Assembly (NCBI GenBank): GCA_022749755.1
Contig: CM040442.1
Location: 8,592,457-8,656,456 of the forward strand
Source: Azadirachta indica
Taxonomy: Eukaryota > Streptophyta > Magnoliopsida > Sapindales > Meliaceae
Reading direction: 5' to 3'
Length of the DNA: 64,000 nucleotides
Part shown: one piece after another, positions 35,726 to 46,480 of the stretch
How positions within the stretch are numbered: position 1 is the stretch's first letter
Layout of the letters: every line of letters begins with the position of its first letter
Translations under genes and position numbers: made by a program
Notes under the pieces: model-generated
What the model saw: the letters and a program-made list of their open reading frames with translations, nothing else
The model's database searches: none
What the model was told of the DNA's origin: nothing

Positions 35726-37369
35726 CTGGCGGCTGGCACCACTCTTCTTGCTTCTTGCTGCTTGCTGCTTGCTGCTTGATTACTCCTGCGCTTTGTGGGA
35801 AATAGTAAATGTCTACAATGTGTTCAAAATTCAAACTGCGTCAATAGCCAATTTTTTTATTCCAAAAATTGTTAAAAGATAATAATAAATTAATTATGTT
35901 ACTCTTTTGAGCTGTTCTGCAATTGTTGCAATCATAATTTGGCCAGAGGTTACATCATTAATAGAAAATATTCTCCACTCTCGTTAATAAAACAAAATGG
36001 AGTGTCTTTTTACATAAATATCTAAAAAGAAAAAGTAAAGATAAAATAATTTATAAAAAAAAAAAAAGTAAAGACGGAATACTTTTTGAATATGAGAGAA
36101 TTATTTGATTGTTACTAACGTGTCGTTTTCTATGATGCGGAAAAATAATGGCTCTTTACACAACGCTTTCTCTTTTCTTATATTAACCTTTTTCTTTTTT
36201 GATTTCCCCATAATTTGACATTTTTGGAAAAATAGTCTTAACGTTTTCCACACCAAGTCTTAAAAAAATGAAATGAGAAAAAGTGTAGGCCATGCCAACA
36301 TCCGTGTGTCGTCTTCTTGCTCAAGACCTCACTTATCCGCTACAAAGCATAACTTGTCATCACTACTACTTGGTCCCTCTTTCTCTTAACTTCCGATTAA
36401 AATAAAAAAGGGGCAATTTTTCTTTTTAATCTTTGGTTTAATGTTGAAAGAAATTAAGAGAAAGTGAGGAAGTGGAAGTTCTTGAATCTAATATGGTCTT
36501 TGCATTTAAATGAAATGTATGACGCTGGTATTTGAGGCCTATGAAAATATTTCCTGGTTGAGCTTGTATCAGTTAGGTTTCCACATGCTTTAAAAGTGTT
36601 TATCCATTGATGTTAAAACTCTTCGTTTACCAAGGGAGTACATGTGCACAATCGAATACACTCTTTTGCAGGCTATTTTATAAATAGGGGAAGTGTATCT
36701 TTAGCCGTTCATTCACCCATATTTTCTAATAAAATTGCATCTCTATGCATAGGACAACTTCATTTGTGATGAGTTGGCTGTGGATTTGCAAGTCTTAATT
36801 GTTAATGTGAATTCTTACTTAATGCGTCTAAATGGTGATAAGTTTCATCATCGATGTGGGATTCAATGGGTGTAAATTAAAATATAGACGTGAGACAAGT
36901 ATGCAGGATGGTTTCAAGAATTACAACAATAAAAAAATAATAAGCTTCTTCAGATGAGTTTTCAATGATCCCAAAATCATAGACGTTTTAAGTTGCTTAA
37001 AGCAAATATAAATATATTCTGTATTCTTTTCCCAAGCCAGATTTTTAGACTTAGGTGATTTGGAAGACTATTAGAGTTGACAGATAGAAAGAAGTCGGAA
37101 AGAAGCATGAAAAATCCATGTGGTAGATGAAGACTAATAAACTATAAATTTGGAATCCAGAATGCTTATTTCTTTAATATCACGAGAACTGTTTTCAAAT
37201 GCCAAGTGGATTACAAGATCTTATTGATGAAGGTTATTTGTTTTAAGAGAGGTTTTTCTGCTTTGGTATATGCCTGGAAGAGAAAAGTAAACAGGGTGAT
37301 ATAGAAGAAACCAACAGAAGCGAGACAAAAGCTTACGAAGGTTATGTGCCTGTCCTCACACCAAATATG

Positions 37370-38160
37370 CGCCTATAAAAAAGTCATTTTTATTAATTTT
37401 ACATAAAAAAATTAAAACATTTTATTTTAATTGCTTGTTATATACGGCGACAAAATAAATTTATCTCATGAATTTACTAAATTTTAGTGAAAATAATCAT
37501 AAAAAAATATAAATTCTTACTCTTTTTTTGTTTTATTTGATACGTTTTTTCATAGTTCCTTATTCTTAGAGAATGACTCTCGATCAGCAAAACCATCTCT
37601 TCATAATTAAATGAAATCGGTGCCATAATTAATTAATTTGTCCAGTAGCAATTTTTTTCCACCCTCTCCCGCCCACCGTATATATATATATTATGCATTA
37701 ATTCATTGTTTAAATGATTTGTGGCAGTCGGAGAGATCGTAGCTGTTGGTACCGGCGTAGTTGGGTGTGTAACGGCAATTGCGACACCTTTTCTAAGCAA
37801 AGCTTTTGACCAATGCACAAAGTATCTAAAGTCGGAGGAAGACGTATGGAGAGACCACCTTCAAGGGGAATTGCAGATCTTGCAAGATATAATTCCGATT
37901 TTAGATGGAAGGGTGCAGGATTATAACGCTGATGCTGATCCATTTATTACAGAAGCTAAGTATGCAATTGAGATGATTGGTCAGAGTCCCAATATAGATC
38001 CTTCGGATTGCCTTGGCTTTTGTTTGTGTTTGGCAGATTAGCGAAAAAGTTACCTGGTTGGAAAATATGTTTCAGATGTTAAGAAAAGAGTAAATACGTT
38101 AAGAAAGAAGGTTTGAAGACGACGAATTGACATTAATGACCTGGGGAAAATTGGGGTATA
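37370..38160 (+). pseudogene. Inverted receptor coiled-coil relic (unit U4, copy B of U3)
   Basis: On the plus strand, opposite to all other receptor pieces, the acceptor GTGGCAG ends at 37,727. It is followed by GEIVAV, SKAFDQCTKYLKSEEDVWRD, QDIIPILDGR and DPSDCLGFCLCLAD, ending in TAG at 38,039-38,041. A decayed stretch then runs to about 38,158, where copy A would reach the P-loop. The segment equals the reverse complement of A 22,950-23,756. Left junction: CCAAATATG|CGCCTATAAAAAAG; right junction: GGGGTATA|CTTTTTTTTC. About 30 bp of A (23,757-23,788) are lost at the right join. The P-loop is gone by the separate 0.87 kb deletion. CC residues agree with copy A apart from a handful of changes. 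Confidence 0.85.
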
Positions 38161-38508
38161 CTTTTTTTTCATTTAAAGAAAAGTTTTTTCATAATTAAAA
38201 GAAAAGTTGTTTTACCTCCTTGATAGTAGCTCAAATTTTTAGATTCCAAAAATAGAATTTTTTAAAAAAAAGTTTAATAACTATATGATTTAAAATACCC
38301 TAAATTTTATTTTTCACAAGTTTACTTCATTCCACTTTAATATAAAGCTATAAACTTTAAAAGCTTGTTATTAATGTGTTGACACAAATTATGTTAAAGA
38401 AAGTAGTTAACAAGCAAACAATAAAAAAATATATAATAAAAAATTTTACTTACAAAACTCGAGTTAACACAAAATCTATTTAAAGAAGTTCTACTTAAAA
38501 ATAGAAAC

Positions 38509-38567
<59 letters not shown>

Positions 38568-39048
38568 AATAAATGTTCCATTTATGTCTAATTAAGCATG
38601 ACATATTTATAGCTTGTAACAAGAAATACAAGAAATTGTTGTAATTTTTATCTAATGATTTATTTCTAATAATAATTTGTAATTAAGCATGACATATAGT
38701 TTTTAATTATTCTACGATTTGTCTCATTCATTTCTAATTAGCCATGAGTTAAAAGAGCATTATTTTAATGTCAAAATCTCTTTTTATATATTTGTGTTTT
38801 TGGGTTACAACTTGAATAATAATAATAATAATAACTTTTGAGATCAAAAGAATAAAGAAACACTAATACTGCTAAAAAGTAGTGGTCGATAACCAAATAT
38901 TAAAACAATTTAATAAAAGTTCTTTTATAAATCATCTATTTGGAGAGGTTTTATTTGAAAAGGTAAAATGACACATAAATTTTTTTAAAAAGTAACTATG
39001 CACATAAAATAATATTATTTTATAAAATTTTAAAATTAATCAAATAAA
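38161..39048 (-). other. Intron sequence, right end of unit B
   Basis: It is collinear with A 23,790-24,679, including both microsatellites. No gene. It stops at AATTAATCAAATAAAA, after which copies A and B diverge completely. Confidence 0.6.
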
Positions 39049-39699
39049 AAATGATGAATGTTTAAAAATATAGTTTTATCAAGAGAAGTATTATGATTTA
39101 CACTTAATAATGTCCTTTTATTCCTCAATAATGAAACATATTCTTTTATATTGAATTGTAAAACATAACTTGAATTAAATAGTCGATTTTGCGCAGGTTT
39201 CATATAATGAGCGTATTTTTTTAATTCAAAACATCAATTGATACAATTTTTAAACTAGACAAATATAAATTCATCATTTCACAACTTTGTAAGCCGAAGG
39301 TTGGACCAGTTCTAGCAATTAGTGAGATAAAATTGGGTTTCAACAGAACTCAAGCGTATCATTGAACCAACCCAACATACTTCTGTATTTGGGTTGTATC
39401 TTCCTAAATACACAACCAAAAATTATATGATTGGGTGTTCTAGAAAGCTGAGAAAGGGATCTAAATTGTTTATGTTTTGTACTTTCTCAAATTTCAACTA
39501 ATCGGTTACCAAAAAGAGCTATCATTCTAAAAGGACGGTAGAGAAATGCGACTTAAATATCTCTGCTTATTTTCAACACAACTCACGTTCTAAAAAATCA
39601 ATAAGGGTGAGATATGGACCATTAGAAAAATAAGTCATCCACCTACAATTTTGAAGAAGGCTGTTTTATGAAATTCAGTGATTTTTATGGTCAAAAATA
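39049..39699. other. Unassigned sequence between unit B and the Copia element
   Basis: It is less A+T-rich than its left neighbour. No open frame of note and no match to other parts of the window noticed. Confidence 0.4.
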
Positions 39700-40031
39700 T
39701 GTTAGAAGTTGATAGAGCGTGATTAATTGGAAATTGACAAATTATGTTCACACATGTGAAATGTCTTTTGTTTTACCTATATAAAGGAAGATGTGGAAGT
39801 GAGGAGGGAGATCTTATTTTACCATTTCTATTTTCTTTTTTATAATTTTAACTTCAATTAAGTAATGTCTTTCTAAATTAGAAATTAAAGTTAAGGTTGT
39901 ACTTTTATTGATTTTATAGCATTATTCTTTTATTATTTTAAGTTGTGCTCAATGCAAAATCTTTTCAATTGAGTGAATTATATTTCTTAAAAGTGTTTTG
40001 CTTTGTTAGGAGACTTCATTCATTGTTAACA
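39700..40031 (+). repeat. Possible solo LTR
   Basis: The stretch begins TGTTAGAAGTTG and can be taken to end GTTAACA, giving a 5 bp inverted terminal repeat TGTTA/TAACA. It has a good TATA box (CTATATAAAGG, 39,777-39,787) followed by a purine-rich leader. No partner LTR or internal region is present, and no target duplication is seen (AAATA before, AAACG after). It abuts the truncated end of the Copia 3' LTR, which could explain why that LTR lacks its last bases. Confidence 0.3.
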
Positions 40032-40382
40032 AAACGTATACTAAATGCTCAAACAAGGTAATCAAAGAAGGAGAATTTGCAGCAATCAAAACAATGCAGA
40101 AAGTCACAAAAATCAGAAGCAAAAACAGAATTTTCAGATAGCCTTAGTGCAAAATTTTTTTTTAGGCTAATTCTCACACTCAAAAATTAGGTTTTTCACC
40201 ACAAAATATACTTTAAATACTTCCCACAAGAGACCTACGTGTATCTCACATTCATTGGTGGGGTGTAACCATGTTAAAATACTAACAAAACACAAGATAC
40301 ATAATATTTTTCTACGTGAACAGCACCCCGTAAATAGTCACGTAAACAGTACCCAGAATTTTTCTGCACATTAACATCAACA
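40032..40382 (-). repeat. Copia 3' LTR, outer end damaged
   Basis: It matches the 5' LTR from its TGTTGATG start (40,382) inward, but its outer 40 or so bases do not align with the 5' LTR. Divergence includes an extra run CACCCCGTAAATAGTCACG and single-base changes. Confidence 0.8.
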
Positions 40383-40399
40383 TTCTCTCCCTTTAATGT

Positions 40400-43190
40400 G
40401 CCATTCTTGAAGTCCAATAACTTCCCTAAGCTGCTGAAAATTTTCTTTTGGTAAAGTTTTTGTAAACAAGTCAGCAAGTTATTGTTCTGACTTGCAATAA
40501 CTCAAGTTAAATCTCTCCACATCTTCAATTGCTTCTCTAATGAAGTGATGCTTGAGTGCTGTGTTTGCTTCTACTGTGATGAACTGGATTCTTGGCCATT
40601 GCAATTGCTTATTTGGTGTCACAATGTAGTAATGTTGCTTGTTTTTGCCACTCCAAGATGAATATGGCTTGAATTGTTCATGAATCTTGACAACAAGCTT
40701 GTTGCAAACATTATATCCGGCCTTGTTGTAGTAAGATAAAGCAACTTTCCAACCAAATTCTTTAATGAGTTGCATCTGCTTTCTTTTCTCCATTTTTTTT
40801 TTTTTCAATTTTTCATTCACAAGTGGTGTAGCTACAACATTGCAACCAAGCATTCTATCCTTCTACAAAATATTTTCTACATACTTCCTTTGAGATATAA
40901 ATATACCATCTTCATCTTGGTGAATTTCTATCTTAAGAAAGTATCTCAACAACCCCATGTCACCTATTTCTTATTTTTGCATCATTTCATTTCTAAACTC
41001 ATTTATCAACTTTTCATTATTACCCATAAACAACAAATCATCAACATAAATGGCAACAATGAGAATATCTGACATACCTTGCTACTTCACATACAAGGTT
41101 GGTTCACTTTTACTCTTTATGAATCCTTTTCTATTAAAGTAGGAATCAATTTGACTATACCATGCTCTTGGAGCTTGTTTGAGCCCATACAATGCTTTCT
41201 TCAGTTTGTAGACTTTTTCTTCTTCATTCTTGACGACAAAACCTTGTGGTTGATCAATAAAAACTTCTTCTTGTAATTCTCCATTTGAAAAAGCTGATTT
41301 CACATCAAATTGGTACAATAACCAACCTTTTTGAGCCGTGAAGACATTGAGAGCTCTAATGGTGTCAAGTCTTGCAACCAAAGCGAAAGTTTCTTGAAAA
41401 TCAATACTGGGTTGTTGTAAATAGCCTTTAGCAACCAACCTTACTTTGTATTTTTAAACCTCACCAATTAAATTGCATTTCACCCAACAAATCCATTTTA
41501 CCCAATAACTTCTTTGCCTCTCAGCCTATCAACAAGCTCCCAAGTGTTGTTTTTTTTTTTTAATTCCTTCGATTTCTTCCTTTATGGCTTGCTTCCAAGG
41601 CTTCTCCTTGATTACATTTTCAAAATTTTTAGGTTCAACAACACAAAATTGCAACTTTGGTAAATTTCATCATCCAAACCTCTTATTCTTATTAGAGTTG
41701 AACTCGAAAAAAATGAACTAGAACTTGGTCCATTACTTGGTAATCCCAGAGAGAGAGGTGAAGAGGATGATGGAGATTCCTCAATATTAGCATTAATTTG
41801 AGAGGAATAAGGTTGCATCATATCAATAGAAACAAATTTTTTTTCAACTTTTTCTTCCTTCCAATTGTAGTTGGTATTTTGATCAAAAATCACATCTCTA
41901 CTCACAACAATAGTTTTAGTCTTCAAGCTATATAATCTATACCGTTTTGAATGTGAGCTATAACCAACAAAGATGCACCTCTAACTTATTTCATCAAGCT
42001 TCCTTCTCTTTTCTTTTAGAACTTGGGTATAACACACACAACCGAAAACTTTCAAGTGCCTAAAAGGCTTTCTCCCAATTCAAGCTTCTAAAGGGGTTTC
42101 GTTGTTCAAAACCTTGGTTGGTGCTCCATTTATCAAGTACACAAATGTATAAACTGATTCAGCCCCAAAAATCCTCAGGTAAGCTTTTCATATGCAATAT
42201 GGATTTTGCCATTTCCATCATCGTTTGATTTTTCCTCTCGGATACCCCACTTTGTTGTGGAGTATAGCCCATCGTAAGTTATCTATCTATACCTTTATCT
42301 TCACAAAACTTACTAAATTGATTAGAAGTAGATTCTTTACCTCTATCACTTTTCAAAATTTTGATGAAATGACCACTTTATTTTTCAACAAAGGTCTTGA
42401 ACTTTTTGAAGATTGTGAACACCTCAGATTTTTATCTAATAAAAAACACTCATGTCATTCTTGAATAATTATTAATGAAGAGAATGAAGTACTTATTACC
42501 TCTATGAGATGTTGTCTTCATTGGTCCATAAACATCGGCACACACTAGTTCAAGCACTTGCTTTGCTTTCCATGCTACTCCTTTTTAAAAGGATTGTTTA
42601 TGGTGTTTTCTAAGTGCACATCGCTCACTTACTGCTTGTTGTTCTTCTATTTTTGGAAGGCCATCTACCATATGTTTTTGCTGTAACAACTTCAAACTTC
42701 CAAAATTTAAATGCCCAAATCTTCTATGCCAAAACTAAGACTCACCCATAGTTTCAATCTTCAATGCAAAATCTGTTGCATATTGAAATTTCAACATAAA
42801 GCTTATGTTTTTTATCTTTATATCAGCCAGAATCAACTTCTCATTTTGTTTATCAAATATCACACAACCATTTCTTTCAAATTTCAAAGATAGCCATTTT
42901 CTAGAAATTGACCAACACTCAACAAATTTTGTTCCAAGTCCGGTACTAACAAAACATTTGAAATATATCTAACCCCTCTCTTAGTTTGAACTCTAATGGT
43001 GCCTTTGCCTTTGGCTTGCACAAGAACAACATTTCTTATTTTCACTTGTGAGCTAACGAAAACATCTATTTTGTGAAAAATGATCTCATTTCTAGTTATA
43101 TGATTTGTACAATCGCTGTCAAGAAACTAAACTTTATTTCCTTGTTCTAATGCACTTTGACATGCATAAAACAAGTTTGCTTCATCATCT
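40400..43190 (-). pseudogene. pol: Copia pol: protease, integrase, reverse transcriptase, RNase H, broken
   Basis: The integrase end is recognisable at 41,926-41,800 (KTIVVSRDVIFD, NYNWKEEK). Reverse transcriptase runs from about 41,440 ([49 protein letters not shown]). The catalytic YVDD codes at 41,048-41,037 (YVDDLLFMGNNEKL). RNase H follows at 40,853-40,400 with [29 protein letters not shown] and the copia-type end LADLFTK-like. Stops interrupt it, for example TAG right after TLYVK at 41,082, where CAG or another codon is expected. The part between 43,190 and 42,000 keeps only scattered integrase similarity. Confidence 0.8.
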
Positions 43191-43197
43191 TTCTCTT

Positions 43198-44138
43198 CTA
43201 CCCGACTTGCTTGTTGATTATTCTTGAATCTACAATCTCTTTGTAGGTGCCTGAACTTCTTGCAATTGTGGCATTGAGGTTTTCTCTTAAACAATAATTT
43301 TCTTCGACATGACTACTCCTTTTACAAATGCTGCAATTATGAAAATTTTCTTCATCTGATGAATTTCTATCAACACTTCTTTTGTCACTTCCTCTAAAAT
43401 TCCAGCCTCTTCCTCTTCCTCTTGCTTGTCTTCCACCTCTAAATGACTCTCCTCTACTTTGGTCATAACTTTTAGCTTCTATATTGAGCTTGTATTGAAA
43501 GGCGTTATTAAAGGACTTTTCAAAAAGTCGTATCAATATACACTTAAATGATTTTAGTGAACCCATCAAATCTTGCAATGTTAAAGTGTCTAAATCTTTA
43601 GTTTCTTCAATAATCGACACATTGGGATCAAATTTTGCTGGCAAGAAGACCAAAACCTTCTTAATCAATTTCTTCACCATAAATTTTCATTTGATTCACT
43701 AACTCAGTATATATATCCGAAAATTCTTACATTGTTTCATTTTCTTTCATTCTTACATTATCAAAATCTTTTCTAAAATCTTGAAGTTTAGAAGCTCTTA
43801 CCTTCACACTCCCTTTGAACTCCTCTTGTAAAATTTCCCAAGCTTCCTTTACTTTTGTTGTTCCAATCATTCTTGGGAATACATTATTGAAAACTCCCTA
43901 TTGAATTTTGCTAAAAGCATTTGCATCTCGTTGCTTCTTCTCCCTTAAATTTCTTTGTTCTTGTTTTGTTAAGGTAAATGTAGAGTCAGAATCAATAACT
44001 CCGGTTTCTATTAGATCCCAAAGACCCAAAGAAATAAAGTGTTTTCATTTTCACACACCAAAAATCATAATTTTCTCCATCAAAAATTGGAACATAAGAT
44101 TGTTGGATCGTGGGGTTTGAAAAATTAGTGCTAGCCAT
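43198..44138 (-). pseudogene. gag: Copia gag (capsid-like), broken
   Basis: It starts ATG at 44,138 and reads MASTNFSNPTIQQSYVPIFD then GENYDFW, a usual beginning for this type of copia gag. It continues with stops and frame changes to VKKLIKKVLVFLPAKFD and LDTLTLQDLMGSLKSF (43,680-43,500), an R/G-rich stretch RGGRQARGRGRGWNFRG, and a damaged zinc knuckle CSICKRSSHVEENYC near 43,320-43,270 where CxxC-x4-H-x4-C is expected. It would have made the virus-like particle shell. Not functional. Confidence 0.85.
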
Positions 44139-44202
44139 TGTGTTTTTGGCTTTAAATCTTCACTTTCGTCACTTTCTGCAGCCTTGCTCTGATACCAGAA
44201 AA

Positions 44203-44581
44203 TGTTGGCTGAATTTTCAGCAAATGCCACCAATTTTATGTTCTTAACGCTACCAACTAAGCATCCAAACAAGTGAATCAAAGAAGGAGAATTTGTAGCA
44301 ATCAAAACAATGCAGAAAGTCACAAAATCAGAAGCAAAAACAGAATTTTCAGATGGGCTTAGTGCAGAATTTTTTTTAGGCTAATTCTCACACTCAAAAA
44401 TTAGGTTTTTCACCTCAAAATATACTTTAAATACTTCCTATAAGAGACCTATATATGCCTCACAGTTATTGGTAGTGTGTAACCATGTTAAAATACTAAT
44501 AAAACACAAGATACACAATATGTTTCTGCATGAACAGTACTCTGTAAACAGTACCCAGAATTCTGCACATTAACATCAACA
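44203..44581 (-). repeat. Copia 5' LTR
   Basis: 379 bp, ends TG...CA, with the tRNA-Met binding site five bases beyond its inner end. It shares with 40,032-40,382 the words AATCAAAGAAGGAGAATTTG and AGGCTAATTCTCACACTC. Confidence 0.9.
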
Positions 44582-45246
44582 AGAAGATAATCTCCATTTG
44601 ACACTTGAGCCAGATAAAAGTGTTGAAATATTTTGCAATCTGGAATCCCTCATAAGCATTCCTCACAACGTGAGTCTTGCCTACACCACAGGCGCCGTAA
44701 ACACCAATTACTCCACTCTCGGCATTCCACACTTTCCACAAAATCTTTTCAAAAAGATTATGTGCCTGTTCTCCCACGAAATTTGCGTAGTATCCCTCAA
44801 ATTCCTCCAGCTCATTAATGTCAATTGCTCGTCTTCGAAGCTCCTTTCTTAATGTATTTACTCTTTCCTCAGCATCTGAAACGTATTTTTGGACAAGGTA
44901 GCTTTCTTGAAAATTTGCCAAACACGAACAGAAGCCAAAGCAATCCCAAGAATCCATATTGCGACTTCGATGAATCATCTCAATTGTTTCCTCAGCCTCT
45001 TCAATCAATGGAACGTGATTCTCTACCTGCCTCGCCCTTTTCTTCAAAATCTGAATTATAGCTTGTAAGACAGCTTTTGCTTTTGAAGGAATGTCGTGTA
45101 GTTGTCTTCGTTCCGGTTTAGAGACTCTGTGCATAGCTCAAAATACTTTATGCATTTCTCAAAAGCTCCGAATATATGAGGTGCCACACTCACAATTGCC
45201 GTTACAGCCCCAACAACGCCGGTAATAATACCTATGATTTCTCCGC
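44582..45246 (-). pseudogene. CC-NB receptor fragment cut at the P-loop region (unit U5)
   Basis: The main exon begins after acceptor GGCTGCAG at 45,246: GGEIIGIITGVVGAVTAI, SVAPHIFGAFEKCIKYFELC. A one-base deletion near 45,071 (compare the U8 words CAAAAGCAGACC) shifts the frame. The coiled coil then continues as IIQILKKRARQVENHVPLIEEA, WDCFGFCSCLANFQ, SYLVQKYVSD, and ANFVGEQAHN. P-loop GVYGACGVGKTHVVRNAYEG follows. A further one-base loss occurs at TFIWL, and the exon stops at GGAGATTATCTTCT where the Copia LTR starts. The rest of NB-ARC and the LRR are nowhere adjacent. This unit retains the clearest first exon (45,930) and intron of the cluster. Confidence 0.88.
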
Positions 45247-45929
45247 CTGCAGCCACAAATACTTCAAACAGTTAATGCATCTTCAATATAAAATATATAT
45301 ACCACAGATTTCATTTAATTATGTATGAAGAGATGGTGTTGCTGGAGATAGAGAGTCATTTTTAAAGAATAAGGAAACATGAAAAAAAAATTAACGTAAA
45401 ACTATTATATAATTGTCATATCTCTCTTTTTTAAATTTTTATTAATTAAATTTTTGTTGTTTTATTTAATCAATATTATTAAATCTAATAAATTTGCATA
45501 GATACAATAATTTAGGTAAAGAGATTTATTTTAATTATTGTGTTAAATCTATAAGCTAATGAATCTATTTGGTCCTAATCGTTTATTGGTTAATAAAATT
45601 ATTAAATTATTAAATTATAATGATTATGATTAATAGAGTATTATATTAATTACAGTATAAGAATGAATGAATTATCTAATTAACAAAAAATTTTAATTGG
45701 GTAGCGATAAGTACATACAAATAATTTTACTACCAGCAGCACTAAAATGTACATTTAACAAAGACCTTCAGAGTTTGTCATATTTTGTTTTCTAACTATT
45801 AATCATGAATTACTAAAAAAATCAATTTTAAGAAGGCAAAATTAACAAGCCTACCATATGATAAATAATAAAAGCTAAGGACAAGAAGGGAAGAAAGAAA
45901 CTAGCAAACTACTAATTAATTAATCATAC
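45247..45929 (-). other. First intron of U5 (683 bp)
   Basis: It runs from donor ATGACAG|GTATGATTA to acceptor TTTGTGGCTGCAG|GC. It shares sequence with the U3 intron (25,370-25,620) and the U8 intron (57,240 onward). It lacks modules R1 and R2, so this is either the short ancestral form or a shortened one. Stop codons in all frames upstream of the main exon support an intron here. Confidence 0.5.
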
Positions 45930-46010
45930 CTGTCATTGTAGGCAGTATAGTTGTGTCTTGTTTCTTCCTTGCTACTACATTTTGTTCTCTAAGAAAGACT
46001 ACAAGTATGA
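45930..46010 (-). CDS. Putative receptor mini-exon with start codon (unit U5)
   Basis: The coding part is only seven bases: ATG (45,936-45,934), ACA and G, before a strong donor CAG|GTATGA. Joining to the acceptor at 45,246 gives M-T-G-G-E-I-I-G, in frame with the coiled coil. Main exons of U1 and U8 also enter at the same codon phase, and none has an in-frame ATG of its own near the N-terminus. An earlier ATG at about 45,982-45,980 is followed at once by TAG, a minimal upstream start-stop pair. Exon extent upstream is not known; I stop at the edge of the shared promoter block. Confidence 0.45.
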
Positions 46011-46480
46011 TGAATAATAGTGAGAGAAATATGGGTGATGGTTTGAAGAATTACAACAACAAACAAATAATAAGCCTCTTTGATAAATTTTCAATGATCT
46101 CAAAATTCTATATATTTTTATGTTATTTAAGAAGGAAATATAAATATATTCTTTACTTTATTCTCAAGTACGAGCTTTAAAAATTTAAGGTTAAAGTGAA
46201 CTGAAAAGTAAATTGAAAAATTACATATTAAAGCCGAAAAAAGAAATTGGAAAGAAATATCAACAGATCAAACTTTTAATCAAGGTGCGTGAAGACCAAT
46301 TAAATATACATTTGAAATTTGGAATGCTCCTCTCTTTAGCACTGCAGGTATTTCTTTGTTGATGCAAAATCAATTATATATGTAAAGTACCCAGCAGCTT
46401 TCAAATTAATAAAGTATTTCCCAGCTGTGAAATTACTTTAATGCAGGTGCTGTATGCGCATGTGCATGTCCAATAACTAA
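46011..46480 (-). promoter_or_regulatory. Promoter region of U5
   Basis: Two blocks recur elsewhere. 46,018-46,335 matches 21,530-21,835. 46,400-46,475 (AAGTATTTCCCAGCTG, GCATGTGCATGTCC) matches 12,360-12,420 and 29,675-29,745. The CATG-rich tip is like RY elements. No convincing single TATA box could be chosen in this A+T-rich sequence. Confidence 0.45.

Larger units (their letters stand above)
26604..39048. repeat. Tandem duplication, unit B
   Basis: It is collinear with 9,211-24,679. Differences that I could place: about 75 bp lost near 28,300; an extra 420 bp near 31,817-32,240 (probably lost from A); 23 bp lost near 34,480; 2.36 kb (A 18,789-21,152) lost at 36,516; about 70 bp lost at 37,261; 0.87 kb (A about 22,038-22,904) lost at 37,328; and an inversion of A 22,950-23,756 at about 37,370-38,160. 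The right end at 39,048 (matching A 24,679) is followed by unrelated sequence, so the last 1.9 kb of the unit is missing. Confidence 0.85.
40032..44581 (-). mobile_element. Ty1/copia LTR retrotransposon, decayed
   Basis: In transcription order (minus): 5' LTR 44,581-44,203 starting TGTTGATGTTAATG and ending CAGCCAACA; primer-binding site TGGTATCAGAGC at 44,197-44,186 (initiator tRNA-Met); gag from ATG at 44,138; protease/integrase region; reverse transcriptase; RNase H; purine tract GGGAGAGAA at 40,391-40,383; 3' LTR 40,382 to about 40,032. The gag-protease-integrase-RT-RNase H order identifies copia. The LTRs differ at many sites, and the coding region has multiple stops and shifts, so the insertion is old. 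The 5' LTR touches the U5 receptor exon. The far flank does not continue that exon, and no target duplication is visible. Confidence 0.9.

Noticed and set aside
39777..39787. TATA box of a host gene
   Set aside because: No open frame follows. The surroundings fit the promoter of a solo LTR better, though that is itself uncertain.
44898..45061. Plus-strand frames at 44.6-45.1 kb and 54.9-56.4 kb
   Set aside because: They are antisense shadows of the receptor exons, without start context or homology.
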